DNA of 64,000 nucleotides from Caenorhabditis elegans (Eukaryota > Nematoda > Chromadorea > Rhabditida > Rhabditidae): assembly GCF_000002985.6 (NCBI RefSeq), contig NC_003280.10, positions 15,215,422 to 15,279,421 on the forward strand. The letters run 5' to 3'. Made by a program: the position numbers and the translations under genes. The notes under the pieces are model-generated. The model had not been told where the DNA came from. It ran no database searches and worked only from the letters and a program-made list of their open reading frames with translations. Numbering within the stretch: the first letter of the stretch is position 1; every line of letters begins with the position of its first letter. Below, piece after piece: positions 43,081 to 55,700 of the stretch.

Positions 43081-43299
43081 GAGAAGCTGCGCAGCCGACA
43101 CTGAGCGAGGCTCGCGTAATGATAGCTGTGAGAAAGGGAGCGGCCGGCAATAAACTAGGCTCGCGTTGTGATACTCAGAAAGGGGAAGCAACCGACATCA
43201 AACGAGGCTCGCGTATGTTCGCCCAGCTATTATCAGTCTTCGACGAACTTTCAAAGTTGCTACCAAAGACCAAAGTATCCTGGCGACTACAGCAAAATA

Positions 43300-43625
43300 A
43301 GTATTGCTTCTTTTTCTAGTGCATCCGGAGCTAAAAATAGCTGCTCCTTCTCCTCACACGCTCTCACTCATTGGCTCTTTTTGCTCCTCTCTTCTTTTTT
43401 TTCTCTTTTCCTCTTCGGAGCATCATCATCATCGAGAAAGAGCAGCAGAGCAGTGGTCTTCTTCTACTTCTTATTCTAGTACAACTGGCCACTCTCCAAC
43501 TCTCTGCGTCTCTTATCACCCCCTATTCTACTTTCCCATTGATTTTTTGTTTTCACCGCCACCACCACCATTTGGTTCCGGGGACGGCGGATCCTTGCCT
43601 CCTTGCTCCTTAACTTTTTGATTTT
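43300..43625. promoter_or_regulatory. Pyrimidine-rich promoter-like island
   Basis: GCTCCTTCTCCTCACACGC, CTCTGCGTCTCTTATC and CCGCCACCACCACC words with raised GC. Frames through it are simple-sequence. Possible alternative promoter of the RhoGAP gene downstream; weak evidence. Confidence 0.3.
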
Positions 43626-44835
43626 TGTATTGCTTTTTGTTGGAATTTTATCAAAACTGTTACCAACATAAATGTTATCATATCTTCGTTGTAATATGAC
43701 CTAGGGAAAAATGATTAACTATCAAAATATTGGAATTTTTATAACTAATATTTTGTCAGTTGGCAAATTTTTTATAGCTCGTATACTTTTTGAAATATAA
43801 GGCTTTAAAAAAAATTTCTAAACTTTCGCGATTTTTTCCTTACAAAAAAAAAGTTTGCCATATTTGTTGAGTTGATAATTTTTTATTCTAATTTTTTTTA
43901 AATTTATTCTTAATTTTGAAAAAAAATAATGAATTGCTAAGCGGGAATTCAAAAATAATTAATTTAAAATTGGAAAAATCCCACAAAAATTAAAAAAAAA
44001 ATTTCCAAGTTTCCAAAACAATTTCCCCCTTAAAAGTTAATTTTTTGTTTTTCAGCAAGAGCAAAATATTTTTTAAAATTTGCAAGTATTCTCCAAATGA
44101 ATATTCATCTCCACCCACACTTTCCGTATCCATGACAACGTCTCTTCGCACCTTTCCGGATTTTTTTTTGCTCCCTGCTTCTATTTTCTGGCTTTTTTTG
44201 AGTCATAGATCTAGAAATAATTGAGGTTTTATTTGCGTACAAATTTTAATCTCCTTGTACATTTTACACTTTTTCTGATCTAAGTACTTTGAGTTAAGGT
44301 TTTTTGGGAATTTTTGTGTTTTCTAGCTTAAAAAACCGTTCTTTTTTGCAAATTAATTTATATAAAATGTTAAACTTGTTTTGCTTGAAAATTAATTTTG
44401 TTAAATTAAAAAAACACTTCTAATGCGGATATCTCTACGGATATTGAAGTTTTCAAAAATTTGGAAACTACCAAAATAATCTACATAAAATTTCCTACAA
44501 GTTTTCCTACAAAACCCTTTAAAAACTATATTGTACGTTTTTTCAGCTGTTGTAGAAAAGTTCAAGCTCTTTTTTAAAACGATTTTAGTACAACAAATTT
44601 AAAACTGCAATATTTCGCCAGTAGTTTAAAATACAAAAAAATGTTAACTACCAAAATAATCTACATAAAATTTGCTACAATTTGCTAGTTGACAACTTTT
44701 TTCTTGCTTTTTTAGTTAAAAAGTTATGGAGGTTTTTGTTTAACAATTCCTATTTTGCTTTATCTATGTAGTTGTGTTCAAGTTTAAGAGGTTCTAGATC
44801 TCAAAAATCTCACTATAGTCTATCTATAGATACAC
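43626..44835. other. Gene-free AT-rich stretch
   Basis: Only scattered fragments of the AACTAACAAAATGATCTACA repeat family; no exon or RNA gene recognised. Confidence 0.5.
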
Positions 44836-44848
44836 GTGGTGCCAAGCT

Positions 44849-44993
44849 GTCTCATTGCGTTTTGATCTACAAAAAATGCGGGAATTTCTCTCCCAGAAAA
44901 ATGTGACGTCTGCACACTCTTAACCATGCGAAATCAGTTGAAAAGTCTGCGTCATTTCTCCCGCATTTTTTGAAGATCAAACCAAAATGGGAC
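44849..44993. mobile_element. Short palindromic element, GTCCCAT...ATGGGAC family, copy 4
   Basis: GTCTCATTGCGTTTTGATCT at the left and AGATCAAACCAAAATGGGAC at the right. Interior TGTGACGTCTGCACACTC and CATGCGAAATCAGTTG. Confidence 0.8.
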
Positions 44994-45269
44994 ATTTTGC
45001 CACTACATGTAGATAGTCAAAAATACTTTTTATGGTCAGTTGGCAATTTTTCAAAAGCAATCTTTTAAAATAAGTACGTGTAGGCTGCCAGGCTGCCAAT
45101 TGTCCTCTAATCGATTTTCTGACTTAAAATACTCATACGCCAGAGAAAAAGAGACCATAAAATGCCTGAAAAATCGGGCTTTTGGCCTTTCCCAGTTCAC
45201 AACTTTTTTCTAGCTCTCATAGGTACTTTCCCTTTTCCCGCTGTTCTACATTCTCCAACCCATCATCTT

Positions 45270-45560
45270 GTTAATTGTCCTTCCTTTTTCTTCCCCTCCT
45301 CAACCGATTACCATTCCAGTCACGAACTTTGATGACTTCCTTCGTCTTCTGTCTGACCCCGTTGAACTATCACTTTCACTTTTCTCTCGTCAAGAAAATA
45401 AGTAAAACCACCACCACCAGCCTTTCCAATGCATTTTTGAGTCTGTTCCCCCCCCCCCCCCCCCTCTCCCGTTCGATTGTGTATTTTGGCCTTCCGATCT
45501 TTGGAGTTGTGAGCTGTGCTGGAGCACACTTTTTTGAGCCCATCTTAGGAATTTTTCAAT
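45270..45560 (+). promoter_or_regulatory. Pyrimidine-rich island with possible first exon and poly-C tract
   Basis: Includes an acceptor-like ACCATTCCAG, an ATG at 45332 opening a short frame to a donor at 45401/45402 (ATAA/GTAAAA), and an 18-base poly-C tract at 45448-45465. The short frame ends with one base carried over, the phase needed by the RhoGAP exon at 52791, but this has a one-in-three chance. Confidence 0.25.
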
Positions 45561-45687
45561 GAGCCCCACAGGCTTATATGGGGTTTTGAAACGGATCCCT
45601 TTATGTAGTTCTTATGCACAATTTTTTTTTTGGAAGTTTTGGCGGACCTGAACTTCAAAAGGATGTTTTATTTTAGAATTTCTTAAT

Positions 45688-46035
45688 TCTGCCTATGAAC
45701 TGCCTATGGCCTGCCTATGGGCCTGCCTATGGCCTGCCTATGGCCTGCCAATTGCCTACCTATGGCCTGCCTATCGCCTACCTATGGCATGTCTATGGAT
45801 TACATTTGTGCCTGCCTATGGCCTGCTTATCACCTGCCTATGGGTCTGCCTTTGGCATGCCTATGGCCGCCTATGGCATGCCTATGGACTACCTGTGGCC
45901 TGCATATGTGCCTGTCTGTGGACCTGTCTATGGGCCTACCTATGCCTATTTTCTAGGTCTCTGGCCTGCATATGACCCTGTATATAAGCCTGCCTACGAC
46001 CTGCCTATAGCCTGTCTATGGTCTGCATATGAGCT
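45688..46035. repeat. CCTGCCTATGG tandem repeat
   Basis: About 30 units of 11-12 bp (CCTGCCTATGG, GCCTACCTATGG and variants). It keeps all frames open as repetitive peptides, so translated ORFs here are artefacts. Confidence 0.95.
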
Positions 46036-47690
46036 TTCAAATTTTCAATTTCCCGGTGTTTTCCAAATAAAAACCAAAAATATTTGGTACGGTAGATTTT
46101 TCTCACCAGCTTCTCAGTTTAATGTCCCCTAGAATTTTGGCAGTAGGCACGAGGTAGGTAGGCATTTTTGAAGAATTTTTTTCTAAAAAATGTTGTATTT
46201 GACTTCTAGGCTTTAACAGCCTGTATCTTTGCAGCCACGATATCTATCAAAAAATTTTCAACTAACAAAATGATCTACATAAAATTTCCTACAAACTGTC
46301 AGTTTTAAATTTTTTGGAATCAAATTTTTAAACCTGCACACCTTCAAAACCAGTTTAGCTCCCGAAAAGTTGAGCGTCTAGCCAAAGAAGTTTGACCTGT
46401 TAAGTCCCCTTCTCTTGTTCAAAAGGTCAAGTAGGTACACACAGCTTGATGTTTGTTTGAATAGTCTACTTCAAAGGGAACCCCCCACTCTAGAGAACAC
46501 CACAACTTTTTTTTCCTCTACTTTTTCTTATTTTTTTCTTATTTTTTCAGTGTCTTATTAAACTCCAATTTATTTTTCCCTTTTCAGACGTCTTCTCAAA
46601 GTGCATGTCTAGATATAGACTCTCCGGATTAGATGCCGCTGCACGTGGGAATCGCTTATCTATTTCAGAACGGCTTAACATTTTACTTGACTTTTGACAA
46701 CTAGACTTTTTTATAGCTTCCCTGTGACCTTTTAGGCGGGATTCCAAAAATTTCTGATAAGTTTGACGTTTTTTTTAATGCAAATTTATACTTTAAATGT
46801 TTGTAAATCAGATGTGATTTATCAATTTTATTATTGTCTGTAAAACATCAGACCAAAAATCTACCATATTGCATTGATCAGTACTGATATGCTCCAAACA
46901 GTATCTAGGCCGTCTACCTGCACAGCAAGGAACTTTTTTTTTTTGGGAGTTTATATGTTAAATAAGTTAAATTTTGTAAAAACAAGCGTGTGATAAGCTG
47001 TTTAAATGCGATAAGGTAATGTTTTCAATGTGAGCAGTATAAAACAATAAATAATTTTATATAGTTTTTATTTAATAAGCTTAACTTTAGACTCGCGACT
47101 TTAAACTTTAGACAATTATATATTTTCTACTTTTAATGTTTTCCTAAAGTTTGAAGCGAAAACATTGAGCAGGAAAAAAGCCTACTTCAAAGGAGGGCGC
47201 ACACTTGCCACGCGACTCAAAATTTTTGTACGTACAAAATCTAAAATTTTTCACATATTGTTTTGCTAGTCTGCAACTTTTTAATAGAACAATCAGAAAT
47301 TGAGATAAACTCGCTTTAAATTGCAGAAATTTAGCGGTGCCTCACTCGTGGAGGGACGTTTTTTCAAGCTCTTGTATCTTGCTTTTGGATAAATACTAAA
47401 TAAAATTGCTAATTGACAACTTGTAGAAAATTTTATGAAGATTATTTTGTTAGTTGATAGATTTTTGATATCTTGTATCGTTTCTGAGTTACAACCGTTT
47501 AAAGTTGCTACACAAACAATTTTTTGCTGACGCTTACTAGTTTTGAGATATAATCGTTCTAATTTTGAAAAAAAAGTATCTGATACCAAAAACTCCCTGC
47601 TTATCAGTTCCCCCCAAAAAAACAAAAACAGTACAAACTCCCCCGCATCAACAAAAACCTATCAATTTCCGTTCACACCTTCGGGGAAAA
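46036..47690. other. Gene-free AT-rich stretch
   Basis: Contains fragments of the AACTAACAAAATGATCTACA family at about 46255 and 47400-47560; nothing else recognised. Confidence 0.5.
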
Positions 47691-47694
47691 CTAA

Positions 47695-48035
47695 AAACAA
47701 CAAGCTTCTTCTTCTTCTCTGCGTCTCTCTCGCTCACCTATTTGACAGTGCGCAAGCGCCATGATTCCTTTTCCGCGCGCGCGCGCGCTCTTCGGTATAG
47801 TGTGCAGTGCGAAGAGACGCAGAACGTCTCGCATTTCGACCAATTCAAATACAGTGTGTATGTATATGTGTGTGATCGGTAAGGAACAGAAAATGACGAT
47901 CGGCTGGCTGGCTGGCTGGAGAGAGTGAAAGAGAGAGAGATGAGAGACGTAGAGAGTGTGTGAGAGACGGCAGAGACGCAGCGTGGAAACAGTGCGCAAC
48001 GACTACGACGCGGTCATCATAAGTATTATTCTTTT
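47695..48035 (+). promoter_or_regulatory. Promoter-like island with CTGCGTCTC motif
   Basis: CTTCTTCTCTGCGTCTCTC, a CGCGCGCGCGCGC run, GAGACGCAGAACGTCTCGC and a GA-rich tail ending in CAGAGACGCAGCGTGG: paired CTGCGTCTC/GAGACGCAG motifs in both orientations. It resembles the 5' region of an active gene, perhaps the RhoGAP gene about 5 kb downstream. Confidence 0.35.
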
Positions 48036-48199
48036 GGGTCTTTTCTTCGTCTTATTTCCCTTCCCAACCTATTTGCCTTCTCGGTCAATGAATAGATTAT
48101 AATTCATCAAATGATATTATCAATTGGACGAATTTATATCTACTTTCTCTTTTCCTCAAGTTTCACCTTTGAACGCGGATTTGGAGACTGTAAAAAGTG

Positions 48200-49115
48200 A
48201 AATATCCAATAGAAAAGTTTGGTGAACTTTGGCAAATTTTTACTAACATTCGATAACTTGCTTTGAACATTCGTGAATTGTCGGCTAGGATGTATAAAGC
48301 TTTTGGCAATTTGTTTAGCTTTCTCTAATGATTTACCAACTTTCACCAATTTGTTTTTTCAACTTTCGTCAAAACTTTCTTCAGCTATTTTTTACTTCCG
48401 CCAAATATTTCCTAATGATAATTCAACTTTCGCCAAACTTTCTTTAAATATATAAATTTTTGCCAATTTTTCTCCAAGCTCTCGCCAAAACGTTCTCTGA
48501 ATAATGTTCTACTTTTGCCAAACTATATATATATCTCCAAACTTTTCTAACAAATTTCCAACTTTTGCCAAACTTTTGCCAAACGTTCTCCAATAAACTT
48601 TCAACTTTCGCCACATTTTTGCCTGTCAAATTTCAACTTCCTCCAAACTTTTTCTAACAAATTTTCAACTTTCGTCAATTTTTTTTTGCCAACTCTCAAC
48701 TTTCGCCAAACTTTCTCCAGTTATACTACAACTTCTGCCAAATTCGCTACATTTGTATGTGCCTGAATTCAGCCGAATTTTCTCCTGTCGAATTCCAACT
48801 TTCGCCAAACTTTCCTTAACAAATGTTCAACTTTTGCAGAATTTTTTCTGTCGATTTTCAACTTACGCCAAACTTTCTTCAAACTTTCCCTAGTTATATT
48901 CCAACTTTTGCCAAATTTTCTACAATTGAATGACAAATTCGGCTACTTAACAAATGTTAAAATTTCGCCAAACTATCTCCAAACTTTTAAGAATATTTTT
49001 CAACTTGTGCCAAACTTTCGCCAAACTTTCGCCAGTGATCTTTAAAATTTCGCAAATCTTTCTCCAAACTTTTTTCTAGCAATTTTTAACTTTCGCCAAA
49101 CTTTTTCCTAACAAA
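48200..49115. repeat. Degenerate tandem repeat CAACTTTCGCCAAACTTTCT
   Basis: About 30 loosely conserved units of 25-35 bp built on CAACTTTCGCCAAACTTTCT and TCCAAACTTTT. A poly-C tract of 16 follows at 49185-49200. Confidence 0.85.
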
Positions 49116-49332
49116 AAACTATTCCCACCAATTTGGCCACCAGTATTACTACAATTATTATTTTTATCCTTTCCTTTTCTCATACCCCCCCCCCCCCCCC
49201 TATAGCCAACCAAAAGCCTACAATTTCCGAGTTCCATTTCCAATTTCCTCGTATATTGCCATAGCCACCACCACCACCCACCAGCGTCATCATCATTCTC
49301 TCCAATTGGCTCCGCGAGCAATACCGCCGCGG

Positions 49333-49440
49333 ATGACTGTCTTCTCGGTTGGGCTCACCGCGTGTGTTGTGCTGCTGCTCCTGCTCGCCTGTGCTCCTGC
49401 TCACACCGCGCAAATATTGACTTTTTTGGAGGAAATTTGA
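49333..49440 (+). CDS. Possible 35-residue signal-peptide-like small ORF
   Basis: ATG at 49333 to TGA at 49440. The predicted peptide begins MTVFSVGL, has a hydrophobic core CVVLLLLLACAP and an Ala-His-Thr-Ala site, then ends QILTFLEEI. This is the shape of a secretory signal with a nine-residue remainder. No donor is evident before the stop, so it is not an obvious first exon. GC-richer than its surroundings, with a (CT)n tract following. Nothing else supports expression. Confidence 0.25.
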   Translation: MTVFSVGLTACVVLLLLLACAPAHTAQILTFLEEI

Positions 49441-49474
49441 AAGAAATACATACCACCCACTGTGAATGTGTATG

Positions 49475-49476
<2 letters not shown>

Positions 49477-49525
<49 letters not shown>
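49477..49525. repeat. (CT)n microsatellite
   Basis: About 24 perfect CT units. Confidence 0.95.
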
Positions 49526-49527
<2 letters not shown>

Positions 49528-49729
49528 GGTACTCTCCATATCTTTTGTTGCTTCTTTTTGAATATTTATATACTCTCAACTTGTTTTTGAGCTTTTAGGT
49601 ACTTATCATTCCTTTGACAAATATTTGTTTTTTTTTGCGTATTCGAAATGGGCTGGGGGTGAAGAATTGAAACGATTTTATGGAAATTTGAATTCTAAAT
49701 TGTTTTGCCTGTATCTCAACGGGAAATTG

Positions 49730-50345
49730 TGATATTGAAAATTGACTAACTAACATATTGTAGTAAAATTTGTGTAGATCATTTTGTTAGTTAGCAACTT
49801 TTTTATAACTTAAACACCCGCGGAGATATGCAAGCTGAAAGTTGGACCCCGTCCCACTGTTAACTTTCAGCTTCGAGCCTACTACTTTGAACAGGTATAT
49901 CTCAGTCACCAGTGAAGATATCTAAATTTTGCCAACTAATAAACTGATCTACATAAAATTTTCTATATTTTGTCAGTCAACAACTTTTTAATAAATTAAT
50001 TGCCTGCGGAGATATGCTCGCTTAAAGTATGCTCCACCCCTTTCTTGGAAGCTGATTTTTTAAAAACGGCATATCTCGGTCGGTTTAATAGATATCAAAA
50101 GTTTGTCAACTAACAAAATAATCTGCATAAAATTTTCTACATTTTGTCAGCTGATAACGTTTTATAAATGTATTCCCTGCGGAGATATGCGCGCTTAGAG
50201 TATGCTCCGTCCCTCTTTCGCGAGCTCTCTTCTTTAAAGGGGTATATCTCAGTCAGCATAAGAGATATAAAATATTTGTCAACTAATAAAATAATTTACA
50301 TGCAATTTTCTACATTATGTTAGTTAACAACTTTTTTATAATACA
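49730..50345. repeat. Cluster of GTTGTCAACTAACAAAAT palindromes (1)
   Basis: Four nested palindromes. Typical order is ATATCTC-like word, GTCAACTAACAAAATAATCT, TAAAATTTTCTACATTTTGT, TAGTTGACAAC-like word, then GGAGATATGC. Units repeat every 130-170 bp. No coding. Confidence 0.85.
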
Positions 50346-50916
50346 ATTCCCAGCAAAGGTATCTGAGCTCAAAAAATGACGAAACTTTAACTTTTAATCT
50401 GTCCAAAATTAAACTTTGTGATTTGAAAAGCAAATGTTCAGTACCTGTTTGTACTGTGACTCAACCTAAAAAAACTAAAAAAGGTTTCATAACTTCATTC
50501 CCCCCGTTTGGCTTCCTTTTCAAATTTCCATGCACTTCTAATAGGAAAAACTTCTAAACTATATATATATATACAGTCCCCTTCGTAAAGAAACAGGAAC
50601 TTTTGCAATGAACGAATTGCATAATTTGCGTGTCACCCCTCTTCTTGTGTTCCATTCATTCTTCGTCTTCTTCTTGTGATTCTTCAATGTTTCCCCGTCG
50701 ATTGATTTATGAGATGGAAGAATAGAAAAAAGGAGAGGTGGGGCAGAATCTTATCTAGTTGTTGTCATGGTTGTCTCTGATTCATACCATGTGCTGCTGC
50801 TGACTCGACATGTATATTGTACGTGTACATACATACATACATGTCCCGTTATTTTTCTCCTATTGTGTATTGTTTTTATTGTGTGTGCGCTAAATAATTA
50901 TGCATATCGTTAATTA

Positions 50917-50985
50917 CAATGGCGGGTTCGAACCAAACCTAACATTTTGGGGAGCAAGGCGCTTACCGACTGCGCCACGCGGGCC
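50917..50985 (-). pseudogene. tRNA-derived pseudogene or SINE-like head
   Basis: On the minus strand, GCCCGCGTGGCGCAGTCGG contains a good A box (TGGCGCAGTCGG) with a D-arm stem GCGC...GCGC. About 30 bases later GGTTCGAACCC is a good B box. The expected anticodon stem (TTGCT opposite ATGTT) and acceptor stem do not pair, so a functional tRNA is unlikely. The RNA polymerase III promoter boxes look intact. Confidence 0.5.
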
Positions 50986-51479
50986 TGACACGGTTTCGCA
51001 TCTGAGTACTCTCAGATGCAAAAAGTTCACATACACCGAATTTGACGAGCATCACCTACCGTAGTATGTGGAACGCACAATTTTTCGCGCAATCGGTTTT
51101 AGCCAAGTTTCCGGAACTGTATGCAAATTACGAATAATATTATTCTTACGATTGTTATCTTGCTACTTTTCAATAGCTAAAATGGTATGTGTAATAATGC
51201 AATAAACCCATTGTACAGTGTCACTCTAACTGTGATATCATTTCAGTTTGACCTTCCCCGCTTTTACAGTCTGCGTCTCCCGGGCTGACTCAAATTCGTA
51301 CTGGTTTCGGTTTGCCGCTAACGGAAATGAAATTAAACATTTTTTGGGCAGCAAGAAGAAACAAAAAACAAAAAGAAAGACAAAAGAACAAAAACGAAGC
51401 GCCCTGCCAAGTACGGTTTCGCCGAAAAGTATCACGTCTTTGAGAAAATTTTCAATTTGCCAACTTCAAACTTGTGTAT

Positions 51480-51990
51480 CTTGGTAGTCGTAAAAGATAC
51501 AAAAAAAATTGTCAACTAACAAAATGTAGGAAATTTTGTGTACTTTATTTTGTTAGTTGACAACTTTTTGAAAACTTAGCTAGCTAGCGAGATATGCACG
51601 CTTAAACTTTTTTTTTCTTGTAACACACGTATCTCTGCTAATATTGCAGATACAAAAAAGTTGTCAACTAACAAAATGTAGGAAATTTTATGTACTTTAC
51701 TTTGTTAATTGACAACTTTTTAATAGCTCAACTGGCTAGCGAGATATACACGCTTAAGCTATTTTTACTTGTAACACACGTATCTCTGCTCATATTGCAG
51801 ATAGAAAAAGTTGTTAATTAGCAAAATGTAGCAAATTTCATGTACTTTATTTTGTTAGTTAACAACTTTTAGATAATTCAACTGGCTAGCGACTTATCTC
51901 TGCCCAAAATGTAGATACAAAAAAGTTGCCAACTAACAAAATGTAGCAAATTTCATGTACTTTACTTTTTTAATTAACAACTTTTTGGAA
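51480..51990. repeat. Cluster of GTTGTCAACTAACAAAAT palindromes (2)
   Basis: Three or four units of about 145 bp; for example GTTGTCAACTAACAAAATGT, TACTTTATTTTGTTAGTTGA, CTAGCGAGATAT and CACACGTATCTCTGCT. Highly regular. Confidence 0.9.
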
Positions 51991-52419
51991 TTTCTTTTTG
52001 TTCCTAAGATCTGCTTTCCTTCAAACTTCATCTATTTTCGTTCTGTTTTTTTTGGCGCGCTCTTCCCTTCACGATATAACTACATAATTACTTAATTACT
52101 TTGCGCACTTCCCTTCAGCCACCAGAACCACCACCACAACAACAACCCATCAATAACACATCTTCCCTTCCTTCGTAGTTTTCTATTTATTTCTTCCCTT
52201 GTTTCCCACATTTATTTGTCGAAATACATGCAAAAAATAAGATGTGTGTGTACAGGTTCCCACAGGAGTGTGTTTTTTTTTGGGGAAAAAAATAACTTCG
52301 AATAGATATAGAATTTGTAAAAATTTGAAAAAGCTGTATTTCCAAAAAATTACACAATGAAAAAACATTTTGTGCTATAAAAAATTAGACACTTACTTTC
52401 AAGTTTATATATCTTTTTT

Positions 52420-52690
52420 GCTAATTGTATTATTAAAAATTGTAAACTAACACAATATTGCATATAAAATTTACTACATTTTTTTAGTTAACAACTTTTC
52501 ATTCGCCATTAAAAAGTTATACAGCTTTAAAGTAATTCATTGATTTTTTCAATTGAAATGCTTATAACTCTGTTGGTAATTGAGTTATGAAAAAGTATTT
52601 AACTGACAAAATAATCTATATAAAATTGTCTATATTTTATTAGTTAGCAATATTTTCGTAGATTTTATTGCAACCGAGATACAGTATTTT
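52420..52690. repeat. Cluster of GTTGTCAACTAACAAAAT palindromes (3)
   Basis: Two more divergent units just upstream of the first recognised RhoGAP exon. Confidence 0.7.
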
Positions 52691-52790
52691 CAAAAATTCT
52701 AGTTTTGTTACTCGTTTTCTAAATTTTCTTCTTTCACGTTCTCTTTTATTCCTTAATGTATATTTTTTAATAATTTGAATTTTTTTACAG

Positions 52791-55700
52791 TTGGCGGGTA
52801 TTCCAAGATTAGTGGTAGCTGTATCCTCGTATCATTTGCCTCAACATCACCACCACCACCACCACCACCTCGACGCCCGACTCCTTTAGGCTCAGCAGCA
52901 GCAGTGACCCGATCATCCGTGAATCACGACGTCGTCGTCTTCACCGCTTGCTCGTCAACGACCGCCGGCTCCACCGCCTCCACCGCCAAGACGACGACGA
53001 CGGTGCACGAGGCGTGCACGTCGCCGCAGCACCAGCACCATCTGCATCGTCGTAGCGGTATGACAGTGGCGAGTTACAGTATGGTGCTGTGTGGCTCATC
53101 TGATGATCATCGCTATCGAGGCAGAATCGAAAAGTGAGCTTTTTTCAAACTCTTATATCTCTATAGCTGTAACAATTATTAAAAAGTTGTCAACTATCAA
53201 ATTATAGAAAATTTTATACTTAACATTTTACTATGTAGTTGAAAACTTTTTAATAGCTATTATGGTTGTTGAAATATTCAAAAAAAAGTTTTAACTCGTT
53301 TTATCTCCACAACCATAAAAGCTAGCAAGAAGTTGTCAACTAACAAAGTATTTAAAATTTTACGAGCAATATTTTGTTAGTTAACACTTTTTTGATACCT
53401 CTTTTGATAAGAGAGATATAACGTTTTTAAGATTTATGTGGTACTTAGTGGGGTCATTGAACTTTAAACCAACATATCTCTTCAGAAATGGGAGATAACA
53501 AAAAGTTGTCAACTAACAAACTATTTAAAATTGTATAAGCAATATTTTATTAGTTAACAACATTTTGATAGCTCTGTTATTTAGAGAGATATAACGTTTT
53601 CTTAAGATTTAGATTTTTTTCTATTAATTTTTAAACCGATGTATCTCTTTAAAAATAGGAGATGTCAAAAAGTTGCCAACTAGCAAACTGTTTAAAATTT
53701 TATGAGCAATATTTTTTAATTAGCAACTTTTTTAAAAATCAGCTATCCGCAATATATAAACGGTAAAAAATTTAAGAAAAAGTGGACACAAATTAAAAAA
53801 AAATTCGAACTGTCAATTTTCAAACTCCTTTATCTTGGCAATCGTAAAATATACAAAAAACGTTGCCAGTTAGCAAAATGCTGCAAATTTCATGATTCTA
53901 AATTTTTTATTTGATAACTTTTTGTATACTTAACTGTGAGAGAAAGATAAATACAAAGATATATAAAACATTTAAAAACAAATTAAAAAAAAAACAATTT
54001 CCAACACAATTTCTCGAACTAATATTCGTATTTTCAGAGTAAAATTCGGCGTACCCATAAACGAAGCATTTGCCCATGACATTCCCGCCACGCTTCTCAT
54101 GCTCTTGCTCAAAGTGAACAAGGATGGACCCGCGAAAAAGGATATTTGGCGAGCGCCCGGAAATCAGGCTCAAGTGCGAAAATTGTCGCAAGTGATGCAA
54201 CACGGGCGGCTTGTAAATATCGAGAATTTCACGGTTTACACGGCGGCATCTGTCATCAAAAAGTTTCTTTCAAAGTTGCCAAACGGCATTTTTGGACGGG
54301 ATAATGAGGAGACACTGTTCAATAGTGCATCGACTGGAATGGATATTGAGAAGCAGAGACAGGTGTTTTATAGGTAAGCATCATATGATCTTTATTTTTA
54401 AGGCATCTGCTGAGCATGTAAGCAACTCAATTTTTTAGGATATTTGGATCACTTCCAGTCGCATCCCAACACTTGCTCGTCCTACTTTTCGGCACATTTC
54501 GGGTCGTCGCCGACTCGTCGGACGGTCATTCGAACGCGATGAACCCGAATGCGATCGCGATTTCGGTGGCACCATCGCTTTTTCACACTTGTATACACGA
54601 TGGACGGACGGTGAGCATTTTTTGTTTCGGAACAAAAATCTTAAAAACACCCTAAACTTTTCGGGAAATTTTTTCAAATTTTCAAACAAAAAATTTGTCA
54701 AAAAAAGTAAAACAACTGAAAAATGCAAGCCACGCCCACAAAAGGGCGGAGCCTAGATTACTATTTTTAAGTGGGCGTGTCCAAAGAGACCACGCCCATT
54801 TATATCCAAAAAAAGGAATTATCAATTTCCGGAAATTAATTTTGTTCCAAAAAGTATATCTAGGAAAAGGGCGGAGCATCAAAACGACGCCTAAAAAGGG
54901 GCGGAGTCTGAATTAGAAAAGCGGACATGTCCAAATAAGCTCCGCCCATTTCATCCTTAAATCAGAAATTAAAAATATCCGATTTCAATCATTAGAAGGG
55001 AACGATGAGCACCAAAAATTGGCGGGAAAAAAGTAAACCCGCCCAAAAAAGGGGGCAGGGTCTAAAATGTATTATTATCTTAAAAGTGGGCGTGTCCCGA
55101 TAAGCCCCGCCCATATCACAAAAAATTATCGCTTTAGAAAATATCTGCAAAAAAAGGAAATGGTCTACTTTACGATCAATAAAAGCGGGCGGGAATTGCA
55201 AGACACGCCCACACACTGGGCGGAGTCAATAAGTGGGCGTGCCATTATATAAGCTCCGCCTACTTTTGACATTTTTTGTTTTCGAAATAAATATCATTTT
55301 TTTTAGAACAAAAAAACCAGAGCCAAAACCAAGTTAAAATAATTTTTTCAACGTAAAAATCCACCAAATTTCAGGCGCGAGTAGAAGACCTTCAACGGTT
55401 CAAGCTGGCCTCGAACATTGTGTGCTCGATAATTTGCTCATTCGGCGACACGAAGCTCTTCCCACGCGAGTGCTACGAGTATTACGCCAGATACACGGGT
55501 CGCACGTTGCGAATCGACGAGAATCGAATGTTCACTTTTCATAATCCATCCAGTGAGTTGTTCTATTGAGAATTTTTTTTTTAGAAATTTTTTGTATAGT
55601 TTAAAATTTTTTTACCCTTCTCGTTTACTTCTTCCAAACCCCTTTTGCACACATTCTCACCACTGCTAACCCATATGTGCTTGGAATTTTTTTTGGTCAT

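Noticed and set aside
45695..46132. 145-codon frame over the CCTGCCTATGG repeat
   Set aside because: All three frames are open because the repeat lacks stop codons; no gene context.
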